Assembly (NCBI GenBank): GCA_963931085.1
Contig: OZ006973.1
Location: forward strand, 992,001 to 1,056,000
Origin: UMGS1994 sp944386155
Lineage (GTDB): Bacteria; Bacillota; Clostridia; TANB77; CAG-508
Length of the DNA stretch: 64,000 bases
Direction of reading: 5' to 3'
Under the pieces are notes generated by a model. It was not told the origin of the DNA. It saw only the letters and a program-made list of their open reading frames with translations, and did no database searches. Below are positions 9,168-17,681 of this stretch, one piece after another (position 1 is the stretch's first letter; every line of letters starts with the position of its first letter). A program made the translations under genes and the position numbers.

Positions 9168-10199
9168 TTATCTCATGCACGATTTAAGATAATCTGTAAA
9201 TGTTTTTAAGTCTCCTGTAATCTCTCCCTCAGATTCAAAGAGGCCATAGCACTCATCGTAAATCTCCTGCTTTACCTCATCTGTCTGACCTCTTGAGAGA
9301 AGCGCGACTGTTTCAAAGTTGCCAAATATCGTCTGAAGCCACATGCTTGATAAATCAGATGTTAAATACCCTTCAGCAATAGTTCTCGTAATTGCTAAAT
9401 TCAAGTCTGTCCGATAAAGAAATGCTTCAAAAGCATTATCCTCATATCCATCAGGCATTTTAATGTACTTATCTGCAAGTTCATTAAAATCTCTTTCCAG
9501 AGATTCCATGTCATTTGTTAGAAAATAGTACAACATTTCATTCGGTATAGACTTTTCAAGCATCACCAGCGCACACGTTGTATAGCAATAGCCAGAACTG
9601 CTGTAAAAAAAGTCTCTTACTTCTGGCATTTCCCGACTCTCAAAAAACTTGATTGCGAGAAGATCTGCAAATGCTTCTGAAGTGTAGTACCCAAGCTCTG
9701 CGCCTTCTGAGTCCTTAAGCACAAACTTGTATGTGCCAAGATTCTTGTAGGTAAGGCAATGAACTAGTTCGTGTCCAGATATAAACTGAACTCTACTATC
9801 ACTAGCATCATCTATTGCAGTATTAAGATAGAAGCTATTCGCCTCAGGATCTGCCATGGCATTATATATACCATAACCTTCGACTAACGAAAAATCTAAT
9901 TCGTATACTTCAACACCTGAGGCTTCCCAGCTTAAATCATATTCCTCATTGATAAATTCAACAAGATCTTCTTCAAGCATGGAAATCTCTTTTTTACTAT
10001 CCTCACTTGCTTCATTAGCAGTTACTCCTGCATCTTCTAGAATCTCTGCAAAAGAATCAGAGACTACTTGCCGATATGTAGCTTCTTCAACCACACCATA
10101 TTCAGGTTCAGCCTTCTTTTCGGCAGAACATCCTGAAATAAAAAACGCTGTAATCATCAATAAGATAATTGTTACAATAATTTTTGTTTTTCTTTTCAT
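9168..10199 (-). CDS. putative zinc metallopeptidase lipoprotein (island gene)
   Basis: A 343-residue lipoprotein with a Lys/Arg start, a hydrophobic helix and lipobox FISGC (Cys24). HELVH at residues 143-147 fits the HExxH zinc motif, and Glu175 in SEAFADL could be the third ligand, as in gluzincins. The likely role is a surface-anchored peptidase; no specific family is recognised. Codon use is richer in GC than the neighbours (CTC, GCC, GAG, CGG) and it has its own promoter and terminator, so acquisition from another genome is likely. Two in-frame CGG codons (9411-9413 and 10071-10073) are read as Arg here. Confidence 0.75.
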   Translation of the reverse strand: MKRKTKIIVTIILLMITAFFISGCSAEKKAEPEYGVVEEATYRQVVSDSFAEILEDAGVTANEASEDSKKEISMLEEDLVEFINEEYDLSWEASGVEVYELDFSLVEGYGIYNAMADPEANSFYLNTAIDDASDSRVQFISGHELVHCLTYKNLGTYKFVLKDSEGAELGYYTSEAFADLLAIKFFESREMPEVRDFFYSSSGYCYTTCALVMLEKSIPNEMLYYFLTNDMESLERDFNELADKYIKMPDGYEDNAFEAFLYRTDLNLAITRTIAEGYLTSDLSSMWLQTIFGNFETVALLSRGQTDEVKQEIYDECYGLFESEGEITGDLKTFTDYLKSCMR

Positions 10200-10314
10200 T
10201 CTCTCTTCCCTCGTCTTTCTTTATTGTATTGTCTCGTGTAATATGGAATAGAACGATTTTTCTTTCGTGCAATAGAAAAAACTGTTTTTCCATATGTAAC
10301 TAAGTGCTTACATA

Positions 10315-10886
10315 TTAATTATACCATTTTCCCTGACTTATGTAAACTTGATAATTGTTTGCATTCTTTGGAATATATACATTTTCCATATTTATACCCT
10401 CTAACTCTAAAAGTTTTATTTTATTTTCAATTCCACCAGCATATCCAGTTAAACTTCCATCTTTTCCAATTACTCTATGACATGGAATAATTATACTTAT
10501 AGGATTATGTCCAACTGCATTTCCCACAGCTTGTGCTGACATACTTTTTTATTTATTTGTTTTGCTACTTTCTTTGCTATTTCACCATATGTAGTAGTTT
10601 TTCCATAAGGAATTTCACAAAGGATTTTCCAAACTCATTGTCTAAACTCATTTCCATATGGATTAAGACTTAAAGAAGATATATCTGGTTTTTTTCCTGA
10701 AAAATATAGATCTAACCACTTTTTAGTTTCTTTCATAATTTCAATATCATCATTAAAAACTACCTCTTCTTTAAATTCTGAAGAAAAATATTTTTGATTT
10801 TCTATCCACAAACCGACTAAACTTTTTTCATTTGTTACTATTAACAATTCTCCGACATCTGACATGTATTTTGATTTATATAACAT
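10315..10886 (-). pseudogene. ogt: methylated-DNA-protein cysteine methyltransferase, broken
   Basis: An Ogt/MGMT-type suicide DNA repair protein split by two lesions. The N-terminal part (10886 to 10638) ends at an in-frame TGA (10635-10637) after NEFRQ; translation past it continues VWKILCEIPYGKTTTYGEIA, the conserved recognition-helix region. About 25 codons later a run of six A needs a -1 shift to reach the last part, which holds the acceptor motif IPCHRV and GYAGGIENK. Neither lesion is a CGG. Two independent defects suggest a real pseudogene, although a homopolymer miscall could explain the second. The stop region overlaps the promoter of the lipoprotein gene. Confidence 0.8.
10318..10346 (-). 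promoter_or_regulatory. promoter of the lipoprotein gene
   Basis: TTTACA, a 17-nt spacer, then TATAAT preceded by TGG (extended -10). It lies within the last codons of ogt and leaves a leader of about 110 nt before the lipoprotein ATG. Confidence 0.65.
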
Positions 10887-10972
10887 AATAAAACCTCTCT
10901 ATAAATTATTTGATATAACTATATCATAATTCTTAGTAATTATAAAAGATTACATCTTAATATTTACATAAT

Positions 10973-11001
10973 TTGAGAAATAACCCATTTCATGGTATAA
11001 T
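10973..11001 (+). promoter_or_regulatory. promoter of the 86-residue island gene
   Basis: TTGAGA, a 17-nt spacer, then TATAAT preceded by ATGG. The expected transcript start is about 25 nt before the GTG start codon. Confidence 0.7.
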
Positions 11002-11033
11002 AATTAAATCATGCAGAGATAGGAGGGTTAGCT

Positions 11034-11294
11034 GTGAGCATGTACATTAAAAACTCAACATCTGTTCCTGTTGATATATTCTATCACGGTGAGCACACAA
11101 CTTTAAAAACCGAGGGGAAACAACTTATTGAACAAGATTCCTCGCAAACAGAGTATCACGGACACTCAAGCATAGGCGGATTTGTCGTCTTCAAAAATGG
11201 TAACCAATACAGCGTTCGCATGTATGGCAAGTTAACGACTGTATTCAATCAGAAAACCAAAGATTTTATGTTTGAGATTCTTGAGAAAAAGTAG
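11034..11294 (+). CDS. small hypothetical protein (island gene)
   Basis: An 86-residue cytosolic protein that I do not recognise. It reads as a small beta-rich fold, with alternating hydrophobic stretches (VPVDIFYHGEHTTL, GGFVVFKNGNQYSVRMYG). AGGAGG lies 7 nt before GTG 11034; the ATG two codons later would be 13 nt away, so GTG is preferred. Composition is clearly more GC-rich than the neighbours (CGC, GTC, GGC codons). It is a stand-alone unit with its own promoter and a hairpin terminator, one of six such islands in the window and the only one on the plus strand. Confidence 0.65.
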   Translation: MSMYIKNSTSVPVDIFYHGEHTTLKTEGKQLIEQDSSQTEYHGHSSIGGFVVFKNGNQYSVRMYGKLTTVFNQKTKDFMFEILEKK

Positions 11295-11315
11295 CTCTTC
11301 GCTGCACAAAAATAA

Positions 11316-11357
11316 AAACAGTCTATCTTCAGAATCATCACAGATAGGCTGTTTTTT
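11316..11357 (+). terminator. terminator after the 86-residue gene
   Basis: The inverted repeat AACAGTCTATC / GATAGGCTGTT, with one mismatch, is followed by TTTTTT. Confidence 0.8.
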
Positions 11358-11412
11358 ATTTTAATTAGACTTTTTACATACAAAAAATCTATACTAAAAA
11401 CATTTATAATTA

Positions 11413-12012
11413 TTAATATATTGATGCAGAAACAATCTTAAACTCTGCTTTTTTCACTTTGCTTAAATCATCTTCTGGAATATAAGTAAAAATATCAAAA
11501 CTTTGGCTCTGTCCAGCACCTAAATCATTAAAATATACATAATCATTCATAATTCTGTTACCATCTTTATCTACAGCTTCTACTTGAATATCTCCACTAA
11601 CTTTTTCATCTTTTTTATTAGTAACTTTTACATTTAGTTTAGTCTCATTAATACCATATTCTCCTTCTTCAACTTTAAATTTTCCAAGTTCAACATCTAA
11701 GTCATTTTTTAAAACATCCTCAGTATTTTCTCCAGTTGCAGTATCTAGGTTTTCACTAACCTCATCCAATGAATCTGATAAACTTTTTTGTGATGATACA
11801 GTAAAATACATTGCTAAAACGCAAACAATAATAGCTGCTATTGCAGTCTTTTTACTTGCCTTTTTGATTAATGAAACAATTCCAAATAAAATTCCAATTA
11901 GTCCCAATATAAAAGATAAATTATTAACGATTGGAATAAAAGATGTACATACTCCAATTATTCCTAAAACTAGTCCTGCAGTAGCAAATCCGCTTTTCTT
12001 TTTTTCTTCCAT
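11413..12012 (-). CDS. DUF4190-like membrane protein with extracytoplasmic domain
   Basis: A 199-residue protein. The first 70 residues hold three short glycine-rich hydrophobic segments (AGLVLGIIGVCTSFIPI, LSFILGLIGILFGIVSLI, AIAAIIVCVLAMYF), as in DUF4190-type proteins. After an acidic linker, residues about 105-199 form a beta-rich domain with the alternation of FxLYD-like domains (KLNVKVTNKKDEKVSGDIQVEA, then QSFDIFTYIPEDDLSKVKKAEFKI). It is probably anchored in the membrane with the C-terminal domain outside. The function is unknown. AAGGAGA precedes the ATG. Confidence 0.55.
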   Translation of the reverse strand: MEEKKKSGFATAGLVLGIIGVCTSFIPIVNNLSFILGLIGILFGIVSLIKKASKKTAIAAIIVCVLAMYFTVSSQKSLSDSLDEVSENLDTATGENTEDVLKNDLDVELGKFKVEEGEYGINETKLNVKVTNKKDEKVSGDIQVEAVDKDGNRIMNDYVYFNDLGAGQSQSFDIFTYIPEDDLSKVKKAEFKIVSASIY

Positions 12013-12153
12013 TTTTCAATCTCCTTTTTTCTACAAAATTATACAACCACATATTACCATATAATTTTCATTTTCGCAATACGTTTGTTATGCACATTAA
12101 ATATATTTTTTTGTTTATACTATTAATATATTGAAAAATTAGGAGATAAAAAT

Positions 12154-12342
12154 ATGAAAAAGTTTAAAATTCCAACAACTCCATCAACAACAAATAAATG
12201 TATTCGTTTTCCAAACGATGTAATAGAACAAGTTGAAGATGCTATCAGAGGTAAAGATTGTACTTTTACTGCATTTGTAATAGAAGCTGTAAGAGTTGCT
12301 TTGGAAAATTTAGAAGAAGATAAAGAAAAGAATAAAAAATAA
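12154..12342 (+). CDS. small ribbon-helix-helix-like protein
   Basis: A 62-residue protein with a basic start (MKKFKIPTTPSTTNKCIRF) followed by PNDVIEQVEDAIRG and TFTAFVIEAVRVALENLEED. The strand plus two helices resemble CopG/Arc-type ribbon-helix-helix DNA-binding proteins, here of the kind that form no obvious toxin-antitoxin pair. TTAGGAGAT lies 7 nt before the ATG. It is a monocistronic unit ending in a strong terminator. The regulatory role is inferred from the fold only; no operator is identified. Confidence 0.6.
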   Translation: MKKFKIPTTPSTTNKCIRFPNDVIEQVEDAIRGKDCTFTAFVIEAVRVALENLEEDKEKNKK

Positions 12343-12358
12343 ATACTTATATAAAATT

Positions 12359-12393
12359 AAAAACGGACATACTAAAATTGTATGTCCGTTTTT
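12359..12393 (+). terminator. bidirectional terminator
   Basis: A perfect 14-bp stem (AAAAACGGACATAC and its complement) with a 7-nt loop lies between convergent genes. Confidence 0.85.
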
Positions 12394-12423
12394 CTATTCT
12401 ATTTTAATATCGTATTTATATAT

Positions 12424-13176
12424 CTAACTTTTAATTCCTTTATATTGTTCTTTTGGTTTAGATCTAAAATATACTATCGCAGCTTTTTGAGGACATATGT
12501 TTACACATCTATAACAAATAGTACAATTATCTTTTTGAACAACTTTGCCATTTATAATTTCTAAATTATCCATCGAACACACCTTTACACACAAAGCACA
12601 CTGTGTGCAATCACTATCTGTCATGAAAGAATGACGTGCTTTTTCTTCCATTTTAGGATATGCAATATTTTGTGTCTTTCCAAGTAATTTACTAATAATA
12701 TTCCATCCTCTTTTTCTAATAATTCCTTTTCTTATATTATTGCAAACTCTATCTAATTTTTTATCTGCTTTTTTAACTTTCTTCAAAGTACCTTTATTAT
12801 TCATTGGAAAAAGAAAAAAATTACATATATTATTAGGCATCATAAAATGTTCTGCATAAATAATATTTTTATCACAGTCTAGTATTAATCGTGCAAAGGC
12901 TCTTGCTCCATCACCAGAAAATAACATCTGTGTACAAAATATAATTAACTTTTTATTTTTAAATTTCTCTATATATTTTTCTACGAATTCACGCATAATA
13001 CGCGATACACATGATCCGTAAATAGGATATACAACAGCAATAGTATCTGTATTATTTAATATTGATTTAAAATCAATTTTTTCCTCAATACTATAACATT
13101 CGTTATCCATTTTCTTTGAGAATTGTTCAGCAATATATTTTTAATTTCCTGTCACAGAAAAATAAATTGTAACCAT
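12424..13176 (-). pseudogene. EFR1-type flavodoxin/ferredoxin fusion, nonsense codon in FMN loop
   Basis: A flavodoxin-like domain fused to two [4Fe-4S] clusters (CTQCALCVKVC and CTICYRCVNIC), like EFR1-family electron-transfer proteins. From ATG 13176 the reading is MVTIYFSVTGN, then TAA at 13141-13143, then KYIAEQFSKKMDNECYS continuing to the end. The stop falls at the Ser/Thr of the FMN-binding GNT/GNS motif; TCA to TAA is one change. The remaining frame (228 codons from 13110) is intact and could be made from an internal ATG, giving a protein without the FMN P-loop. It is either a young pseudogene or a read error. This lesion is not a CGG. Confidence 0.7.
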
Positions 13177-13304
13177 TTTTACCTTCCGTTTTATTATTCT
13201 TTTTTTACTTTCAATATTTCATTATTCCATAAAGTTTTCTTTAATTATTTACTAAATAATTTATATCATAAAGTATATAAAGACTCAATAAGTAATTTAT
13301 TTAA

Positions 13305-13333
13305 AACAAAAAAGCCGAGATACAAATCTCGAC
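13305..13333 (-). terminator. terminator after tRNA-Leu
   Basis: On the minus strand, GTCGAGAT and ATCTCGGC pair around TTGT and are followed by TTTTTTGTTTT. It directly follows the tRNA. Confidence 0.8.
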
Positions 13334-13336
13334 TTT

Positions 13337-13419
13337 TGGTGCGGTAGAGAGGACTTGAACCCCCACGGTCTCCCACTAGATCCTAAGTCTAGCGCGTCTG
13401 CCAGTTCCGCCACTACCGC
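13337..13419 (-). tRNA. tRNA-Leu (anticodon UAG)
   Basis: A tRNA with an acceptor stem of GCGGTAG pairing with CTACCGC. The anticodon loop CTTAGGA sits between CTAGA-type arms, giving UAG, which reads CUA and related leucine codons. The variable arm is long, as in class II tRNAs, the T-loop is GTTCAAG, and the 3' CCA is encoded. It is transcribed alone on the minus strand. Confidence 0.93.
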
Positions 13420-13499
13420 ATTGACAATATTAATATTAGCACATTATATTTATCATTGTCAACTATTAATTAGATATTTTTTTAATTTTTTATAATTTT

Positions 13500-14630
13500 T
13501 TATTTCATAATTTCATAATAAGTTTTAAAAGTATATCCTTCACTTTGATAATGCTCTATTATTTTCTCTAGAGTTTTAGGTGTTGCTTTTTTATCTCCAG
13601 CATCATGCATCAAAATAACTAAACTAGTACTATCTCCTGCTGTTTCATATAAATTTTTAAGTTGTGACTCAACGGTTGTATTTCCTTCTGCATCTCCTGT
13701 TAAACAACTCCAATTTGTATAAGCTACTCCATAATCGTCTAACAAGGCTCTAGCTCTAGCTTTTACGCTATTATAATATCCCCCAGATGATCCTCCTGGA
13801 AATCTAAATAAATAAGAATGATAATTTTTAACTCCAATAGCATTTTGAATTGATTTTTCTGTTTTATCATATTCTTCAATTACATTTCTAGGATTTGCAT
13901 ATATAGAAGAATATTTATGAGTATATCCATGATTTGCTATATAGTGTCCTTCTTCATATGCTCTTTTTGTTATCTCTGGTTTTAAATCTACATTACTTCC
14001 TAAAACAAAAAATGTTGCTTTTATATTATATTTTTTAAGTACATCTAAAACTTCATTTGTAATATTACTTGGTCCGTCATCAAAAGTTAAAAATACTTGC
14101 TTTTCATCAGATGAATATACTCCTTTAACTTTTGATTTTGTTTCTTCAGTATATTTTGGTAATAGGCTTGCTAAACTTTTATCAAAATTATGTGTTGGAA
14201 AATCTTTTTTCTCCTCTTGCTGAACGTTTGATTGAATATTAGAGTTATTTGATGTCTCTACAGTGTTTGTATTTACTAAATTTACATCTGTTTGAACTTG
14301 ATTATTAGTAACTACATTTGAAATAACAGCTAAATTCATATTCTGAGAAGAATTAGTATATCCTTCTACAGCCAGTCCATTTATAGCAATAATATTTTGT
14401 GGTTCTTCTTTAGTCTCACTATTCACATTTTCTAAAAGTTGACTCCTTCCAGAAGCATAATTATTTTCATCATCTTCACCAATAGGTCCATAGAAATATC
14501 TATAAGCTATTAGTATTGTAGCAACTATTATAGCAATACTAAGTAATATTACAAAAACATAAAAAATAATAGCTTTTTTAGAATTTTTAGGTGGCTTTAT
14601 GTTATAAATTAAATCTGATTCTTTTTCCAT
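13500..14630 (-). CDS. membrane-anchored polysaccharide deacetylase
   Basis: A 376-residue carbohydrate esterase 4 (NodB) protein. A cytosolic start is followed by one transmembrane helix (residues about 18-43), then a Ser/Asn/Val-rich linker of about 110 residues, then the catalytic domain. Motif 1 is LTFDDGPS, the metal-binding motif is HGYTHKYS, FRFPGGSSGG is motif 3 and LILMHDAG is motif 5. The likely substrate is N-acetylglucosamine or N-acetylmuramic acid in peptidoglycan, giving lysozyme resistance or a role in spore cortex. It lies 17 nt downstream of the deaminase gene and may be co-transcribed with it. Confidence 0.9.
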   Translation of the reverse strand: MEKESDLIYNIKPPKNSKKAIIFYVFVILLSIAIIVATILIAYRYFYGPIGEDDENNYASGRSQLLENVNSETKEEPQNIIAINGLAVEGYTNSSQNMNLAVISNVVTNNQVQTDVNLVNTNTVETSNNSNIQSNVQQEEKKDFPTHNFDKSLASLLPKYTEETKSKVKGVYSSDEKQVFLTFDDGPSNITNEVLDVLKKYNIKATFFVLGSNVDLKPEITKRAYEEGHYIANHGYTHKYSSIYANPRNVIEEYDKTEKSIQNAIGVKNYHSYLFRFPGGSSGGYYNSVKARARALLDDYGVAYTNWSCLTGDAEGNTTVESQLKNLYETAGDSTSLVILMHDAGDKKATPKTLEKIIEHYQSEGYTFKTYYEIMK

Positions 14631-14647
14631 CTTATCTCCTTTATATC

Positions 14648-15124
14648 TTATAATTCAATTGTAATCTTTCTTCCTGTTGATTCATATTTTGTATATTTAA
14701 CATTACAAATATCAAACATCTTTTTAGATGCTATAACATTATCTGAATCTGCATATTTATCTTCTTTATAAATTACTTCTTTAATTCCTGCTTGAATAAT
14801 TGCCTTAGCACATTCATTACATGGAAATAACGCAACATATATTTTACTTCCAGTTAAATCTCCTCTATAATTTAAAATTGCATTTAATTCTCCATGACAA
14901 ACATATGCATATTTTGTATTTAGGAAATCTCCTTCTCTATCCCATTTCATAATATCATCATGTAATCCTCTTGGAGCACCATTATATCCAATTGATAATA
15001 TTCTATTATCATTACTTACTATACAAGCTCCTACCTGAGTATTAGGATCTTTACTTCTATTTGCTGAAAGAAGAGCAATTCCCATAAAATATTCATCCCA
15101 ACTAATATAATCTTTTTTCTTCAT
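14648..15124 (-). CDS. dCMP deaminase family protein
   Basis: A 158-residue zinc-dependent deoxycytidylate deaminase-type enzyme supplying dUMP for dTMP synthesis. The zinc ligands and catalytic glutamate are in CHGELNAIL (usually HAE, here HGE) and PCNECAKAI. NTQVGACIV and GYNGAPRG are typical of the ComEB/dCMP deaminase group. A TTG at 15136 would add four codons, but GGAGGAAAAA sits just before ATG 15124. The Ala-to-Gly change next to the zinc histidine is unusual but conservative. Confidence 0.88.
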   Translation of the reverse strand: MKKKDYISWDEYFMGIALLSANRSKDPNTQVGACIVSNDNRILSIGYNGAPRGLHDDIMKWDREGDFLNTKYAYVCHGELNAILNYRGDLTGSKIYVALFPCNECAKAIIQAGIKEVIYKEDKYADSDNVIASKKMFDICNVKYTKYESTGRKITIEL

Positions 15125-15375
15125 TTTTTCCTCCAAAATTTACAAAAACTTCTTTATTTCTACAACCTATAATATCATAAACTTGTTTAAAAAGACAATG
15201 GAAAAAAGAAACTTTTTATTTAAAATATATTTTTTATTGATATTTACATATTTTTTTATATTAATTAAATTTTTCTATTTATTTTTAGCAACTTTTATCA
15301 TATAATATAAGCGTATAAGAACTATTAATATAATTCTTATCATACATACCTACCTAAAAATAAGGGGGTCTTATT

Positions 15376-16260
15376 ATGAAAAAAATATTATTTAAAGGCT
15401 GTGGTACAGCAATCGTTACTCCATTTACTGATGAAGGAGTAAATTTTGATGAATTTAAAAAATTAATTGAATTTCAAATTTCAGAAGGAGTAGATGCATT
15501 AATAGTATGTGGTACAACAGGAGAATCTTCTACTATGACTTTAGATGAAAGAAAAGAAACAATTAAATTTGCAAAAGAAGTCTCAAATGGTAGAGTTCCT
15601 ATTATCGCAGGAACTGGAGGTAATTGTACAAAATCTGTAATTGAAATGACAAAATGGGCAGAATCTATTGGTGTAGACGGAGCTTTAATTGTAACTCCAT
15701 ATTATAACAAAACAACACAAAAAGGATTAATAGCTCATTATACAGAGATTGCCAAAAACACTACTCTTCCAATCATACTTTATAGTGTGCCAAGTAGAAC
15801 TGGTGTAAATATTACTCCTGAAACATGTTTAGAATTATCTAAAATTCCAAATATTGTTGCAATAAAAGAAGCTAGTGGAAATATCTCTCAAGTAGCAGAA
15901 ATTAAAAACTTATGCAAAGATGAGCTTCAAATCTATTCTGGAAATGATGATCAAATATTACCTATACTTTCACTTGGTGGAATTGGTGTAATATCTGTTT
16001 TATCAAATCTATTTCCAAAAGAAACTCATAATATAGTATTTGACTTTTTAGATGGAAATATTAATAAAGCTATAGATGGACAAATTAAAGCTATTCCTTT
16101 GATAAAAGCTCTATTTTCTGAGGTAAATCCTATTCCTGTTAAAGCAGGTCTAAATATGGTTGGATACAATGTTGGTATTCCTAGACTACCTCTAATAGAA
16201 ATGTCTGAAAAAGGAAAAGAAAAATTACAAAAAGCTATAGAAGAATATAAAAATTATTAA
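15376..16260 (+). CDS. dapA: 4-hydroxy-tetrahydrodipicolinate synthase
   Basis: A 294-residue TIM-barrel enzyme that condenses pyruvate with aspartate semialdehyde in the diaminopimelate/lysine pathway. CGTTGESSTMT is the substrate-binding loop, ILYSVPSRTGVNI holds the proton-relay tyrosine, and AIKEASGNISQ carries the Schiff-base lysine. AAGGGGG lies upstream of the ATG. The 250-nt upstream region holds a TATAAT-like box near 15301 and a small stem (ATAAGAA/TTCTTAT, 15315-15341) but no recognisable lysine riboswitch. It heads a three-gene operon with an HD protein and dapB. Confidence 0.95.
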   Translation: MKKILFKGCGTAIVTPFTDEGVNFDEFKKLIEFQISEGVDALIVCGTTGESSTMTLDERKETIKFAKEVSNGRVPIIAGTGGNCTKSVIEMTKWAESIGVDGALIVTPYYNKTTQKGLIAHYTEIAKNTTLPIILYSVPSRTGVNITPETCLELSKIPNIVAIKEASGNISQVAEIKNLCKDELQIYSGNDDQILPILSLGGIGVISVLSNLFPKETHNIVFDFLDGNINKAIDGQIKAIPLIKALFSEVNPIPVKAGLNMVGYNVGIPRLPLIEMSEKGKEKLQKAIEEYKNY

Positions 16261-16268
16261 AAATATTG

Positions 16269-16291
16269 GTGAAGAATTTTTAATTCTTCAC
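16269..16291 (+). terminator. intra-operon stem-loop between dapA and HD gene
   Basis: A perfect 10-bp stem, GTGAAGAATT and its complement, starts just after the dapA stop. It has only a weak T-rich tail, so it may attenuate transcription or protect the dapA mRNA rather than fully terminate. Confidence 0.45.
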
Positions 16292-16336
16292 TTATATTTA
16301 AATTAAATATTAATTACTTTTTGGAGATTAATAATA

Positions 16337-16861
16337 ATGAATACACAAAACACAAATGAAAATAAACAAGAATTTGAAAACATATTAAAAGATATTATAA
16401 CTAATGATAAAGTATTGAAAATGAAAGATTATATTCAACATTATGATACTACGTTATTTGACCATTGTTATAATGTATCTTGGATTACATATAAAATGTG
16501 TAAATTTTTTCATTTAAATTATATAGAAGCTACTCGAGCATCTATGCTACATGATCTATTTTTATATGATTGGAGAGTAAAATCAAAAAAGAGATCTAGA
16601 TTACATGCTTTTAGGCATCCTTATATTGCACTAAAAGTCGCAGAAAAAGAATTCAACTTAACAGATAAAGAAAAAGATATTATATTAAAACATATGTGGC
16701 CTATTACTATAATACCTCCAAAATCTTTAGAAGGTTTTTGTGTTACTCTTGCAGATAAATATTCTGCTATATATGAATCATTTATTCATTATCAAAAATC
16801 ACTTATTTTTAGATATTCATATGTATTATGGGCTATATTGTTTTTTAAAATAAATATTTAA
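16337..16861 (+). CDS. HD domain hydrolase
   Basis: A 174-residue metal-dependent HD-superfamily protein. HCYNVSWITYKMC holds the first histidine, ATRASMLHDLFLYDW has the HD doublet, and HPYIALKVAEKEF and LADKYSAIYE are later conserved motifs. It resembles HD proteins of predicted phosphohydrolase activity often seen in Clostridia. It sits between dapA and dapB in one operon, with GGAGATT upstream of the ATG and only 11 nt to dapB. A direct role in lysine synthesis is not known, so a housekeeping nucleotide phosphohydrolase is the safest reading. Confidence 0.8.
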   Translation: MNTQNTNENKQEFENILKDIITNDKVLKMKDYIQHYDTTLFDHCYNVSWITYKMCKFFHLNYIEATRASMLHDLFLYDWRVKSKKRSRLHAFRHPYIALKVAEKEFNLTDKEKDIILKHMWPITIIPPKSLEGFCVTLADKYSAIYESFIHYQKSLIFRYSYVLWAILFFKINI

Positions 16862-16872
16862 GGAGGTATTTT

Positions 16873-17619
16873 ATGATTAAAGTTTTAATTAATGGTTGCA
16901 ATGGAAAAATGGGACAAGAAGTTGCAAAACAAATCGATAAAACTGAAGGATTTACTATATTAGAAGGTGTAGACAGATTAGATACAGGAGATAATAAATT
17001 TCCAGTATATACTTCATATGATAATATTACTGATATGCCAGATATTATAATTGATTTTTCTGTTCCTGAAGCAACTTTTAACGCTCTAGAATTTGCAAGT
17101 AAAAATAATATTCCAATTGTAATTGCTACAACTGGATTTTCGGATGAACAAATAAACAAAATTAAAGAATATTCAAAAAACATTCCAGTTTTTAAATCAG
17201 CAAATATGTCTTTTGAAATAAACCTAATGGCTAAAATTGTATCACAAATGGCTACACTTATAAATGATGCAGATATTGAAATAGTTGAAACTCATCACAA
17301 TAGAAAAATAGATGCCCCAAGTGGAACTGCTCTACTTTTAGCAGACAGTATAAATAATGCTTTAGATAATAAAATGAATTATGAATATAATAGACATGCT
17401 AAAAGAGAAAAAAGAAGTAAAAATGAAATCGGTATTCACTCTATAAGAGGAGGAAATATTGTTGGTAAACATACAGTTTCATTCTACTCTGATGATGAAT
17501 ATTTCGAAATTACTCATAATGTATCTTCAAGAAGTGTGTTTGCAAAAGGTGCTATAAAAGCAGCTGAATTCTTAGTACATAAAGCACCTGGATTATATGA
17601 TATGAATAATCTATTTTAA
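16873..17619 (+). CDS. dapB: 4-hydroxy-tetrahydrodipicolinate reductase
   Basis: A 248-residue NAD(P)H-dependent reductase, the step after DapA in the diaminopimelate pathway. INGCNGKMGQEV is the nucleotide-binding motif, ETHHNRKIDAPSGTALLLA is the family signature containing the catalytic His and Lys, and SVFAKGAIKAAEFLV ends the core. AAGGAGG precedes the ATG by 6 nt, 11 nt after the HD gene stop. It closes the dapA-HD-dapB operon before a strong terminator. Confidence 0.95.
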   Translation: MIKVLINGCNGKMGQEVAKQIDKTEGFTILEGVDRLDTGDNKFPVYTSYDNITDMPDIIIDFSVPEATFNALEFASKNNIPIVIATTGFSDEQINKIKEYSKNIPVFKSANMSFEINLMAKIVSQMATLINDADIEIVETHHNRKIDAPSGTALLLADSINNALDNKMNYEYNRHAKREKRSKNEIGIHSIRGGNIVGKHTVSFYSDDEYFEITHNVSSRSVFAKGAIKAAEFLVHKAPGLYDMNNLF

Positions 17620-17634
17620 TAAAAATAATATATA

Positions 17635-17670
17635 AAAAATCACTACTATTTAAAGTAGTGATTTTTTTAG
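17635..17670 (+). terminator. terminator after dapB
   Basis: A 14-bp stem, AAAAAATCACTACT with its complement, has a 6-nt loop and T-rich tail. It lies between convergent genes and may serve both. Confidence 0.88.
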
Positions 17671-17681
17671 TTTAAAATATT

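Noticed and set aside
10570..10600. A-run in ogt as programmed -1 frameshift
   Set aside because: The heptamer is T-AAA-AAA, which does not allow good re-pairing in the P site, and the gene already has a stop upstream.
10635..10637. TGA in ogt as a recoded sense codon
   Set aside because: One site only, the aligned position in relatives is not tryptophan, and TGA also follows a CGG as an apparent stop at 43598. A second lesion in the same gene makes decay simpler.
15137..15375. Lysine riboswitch upstream of dapA
   Set aside because: The 240 bases are almost entirely A/T with one short stem; the conserved five-way junction elements are not visible.
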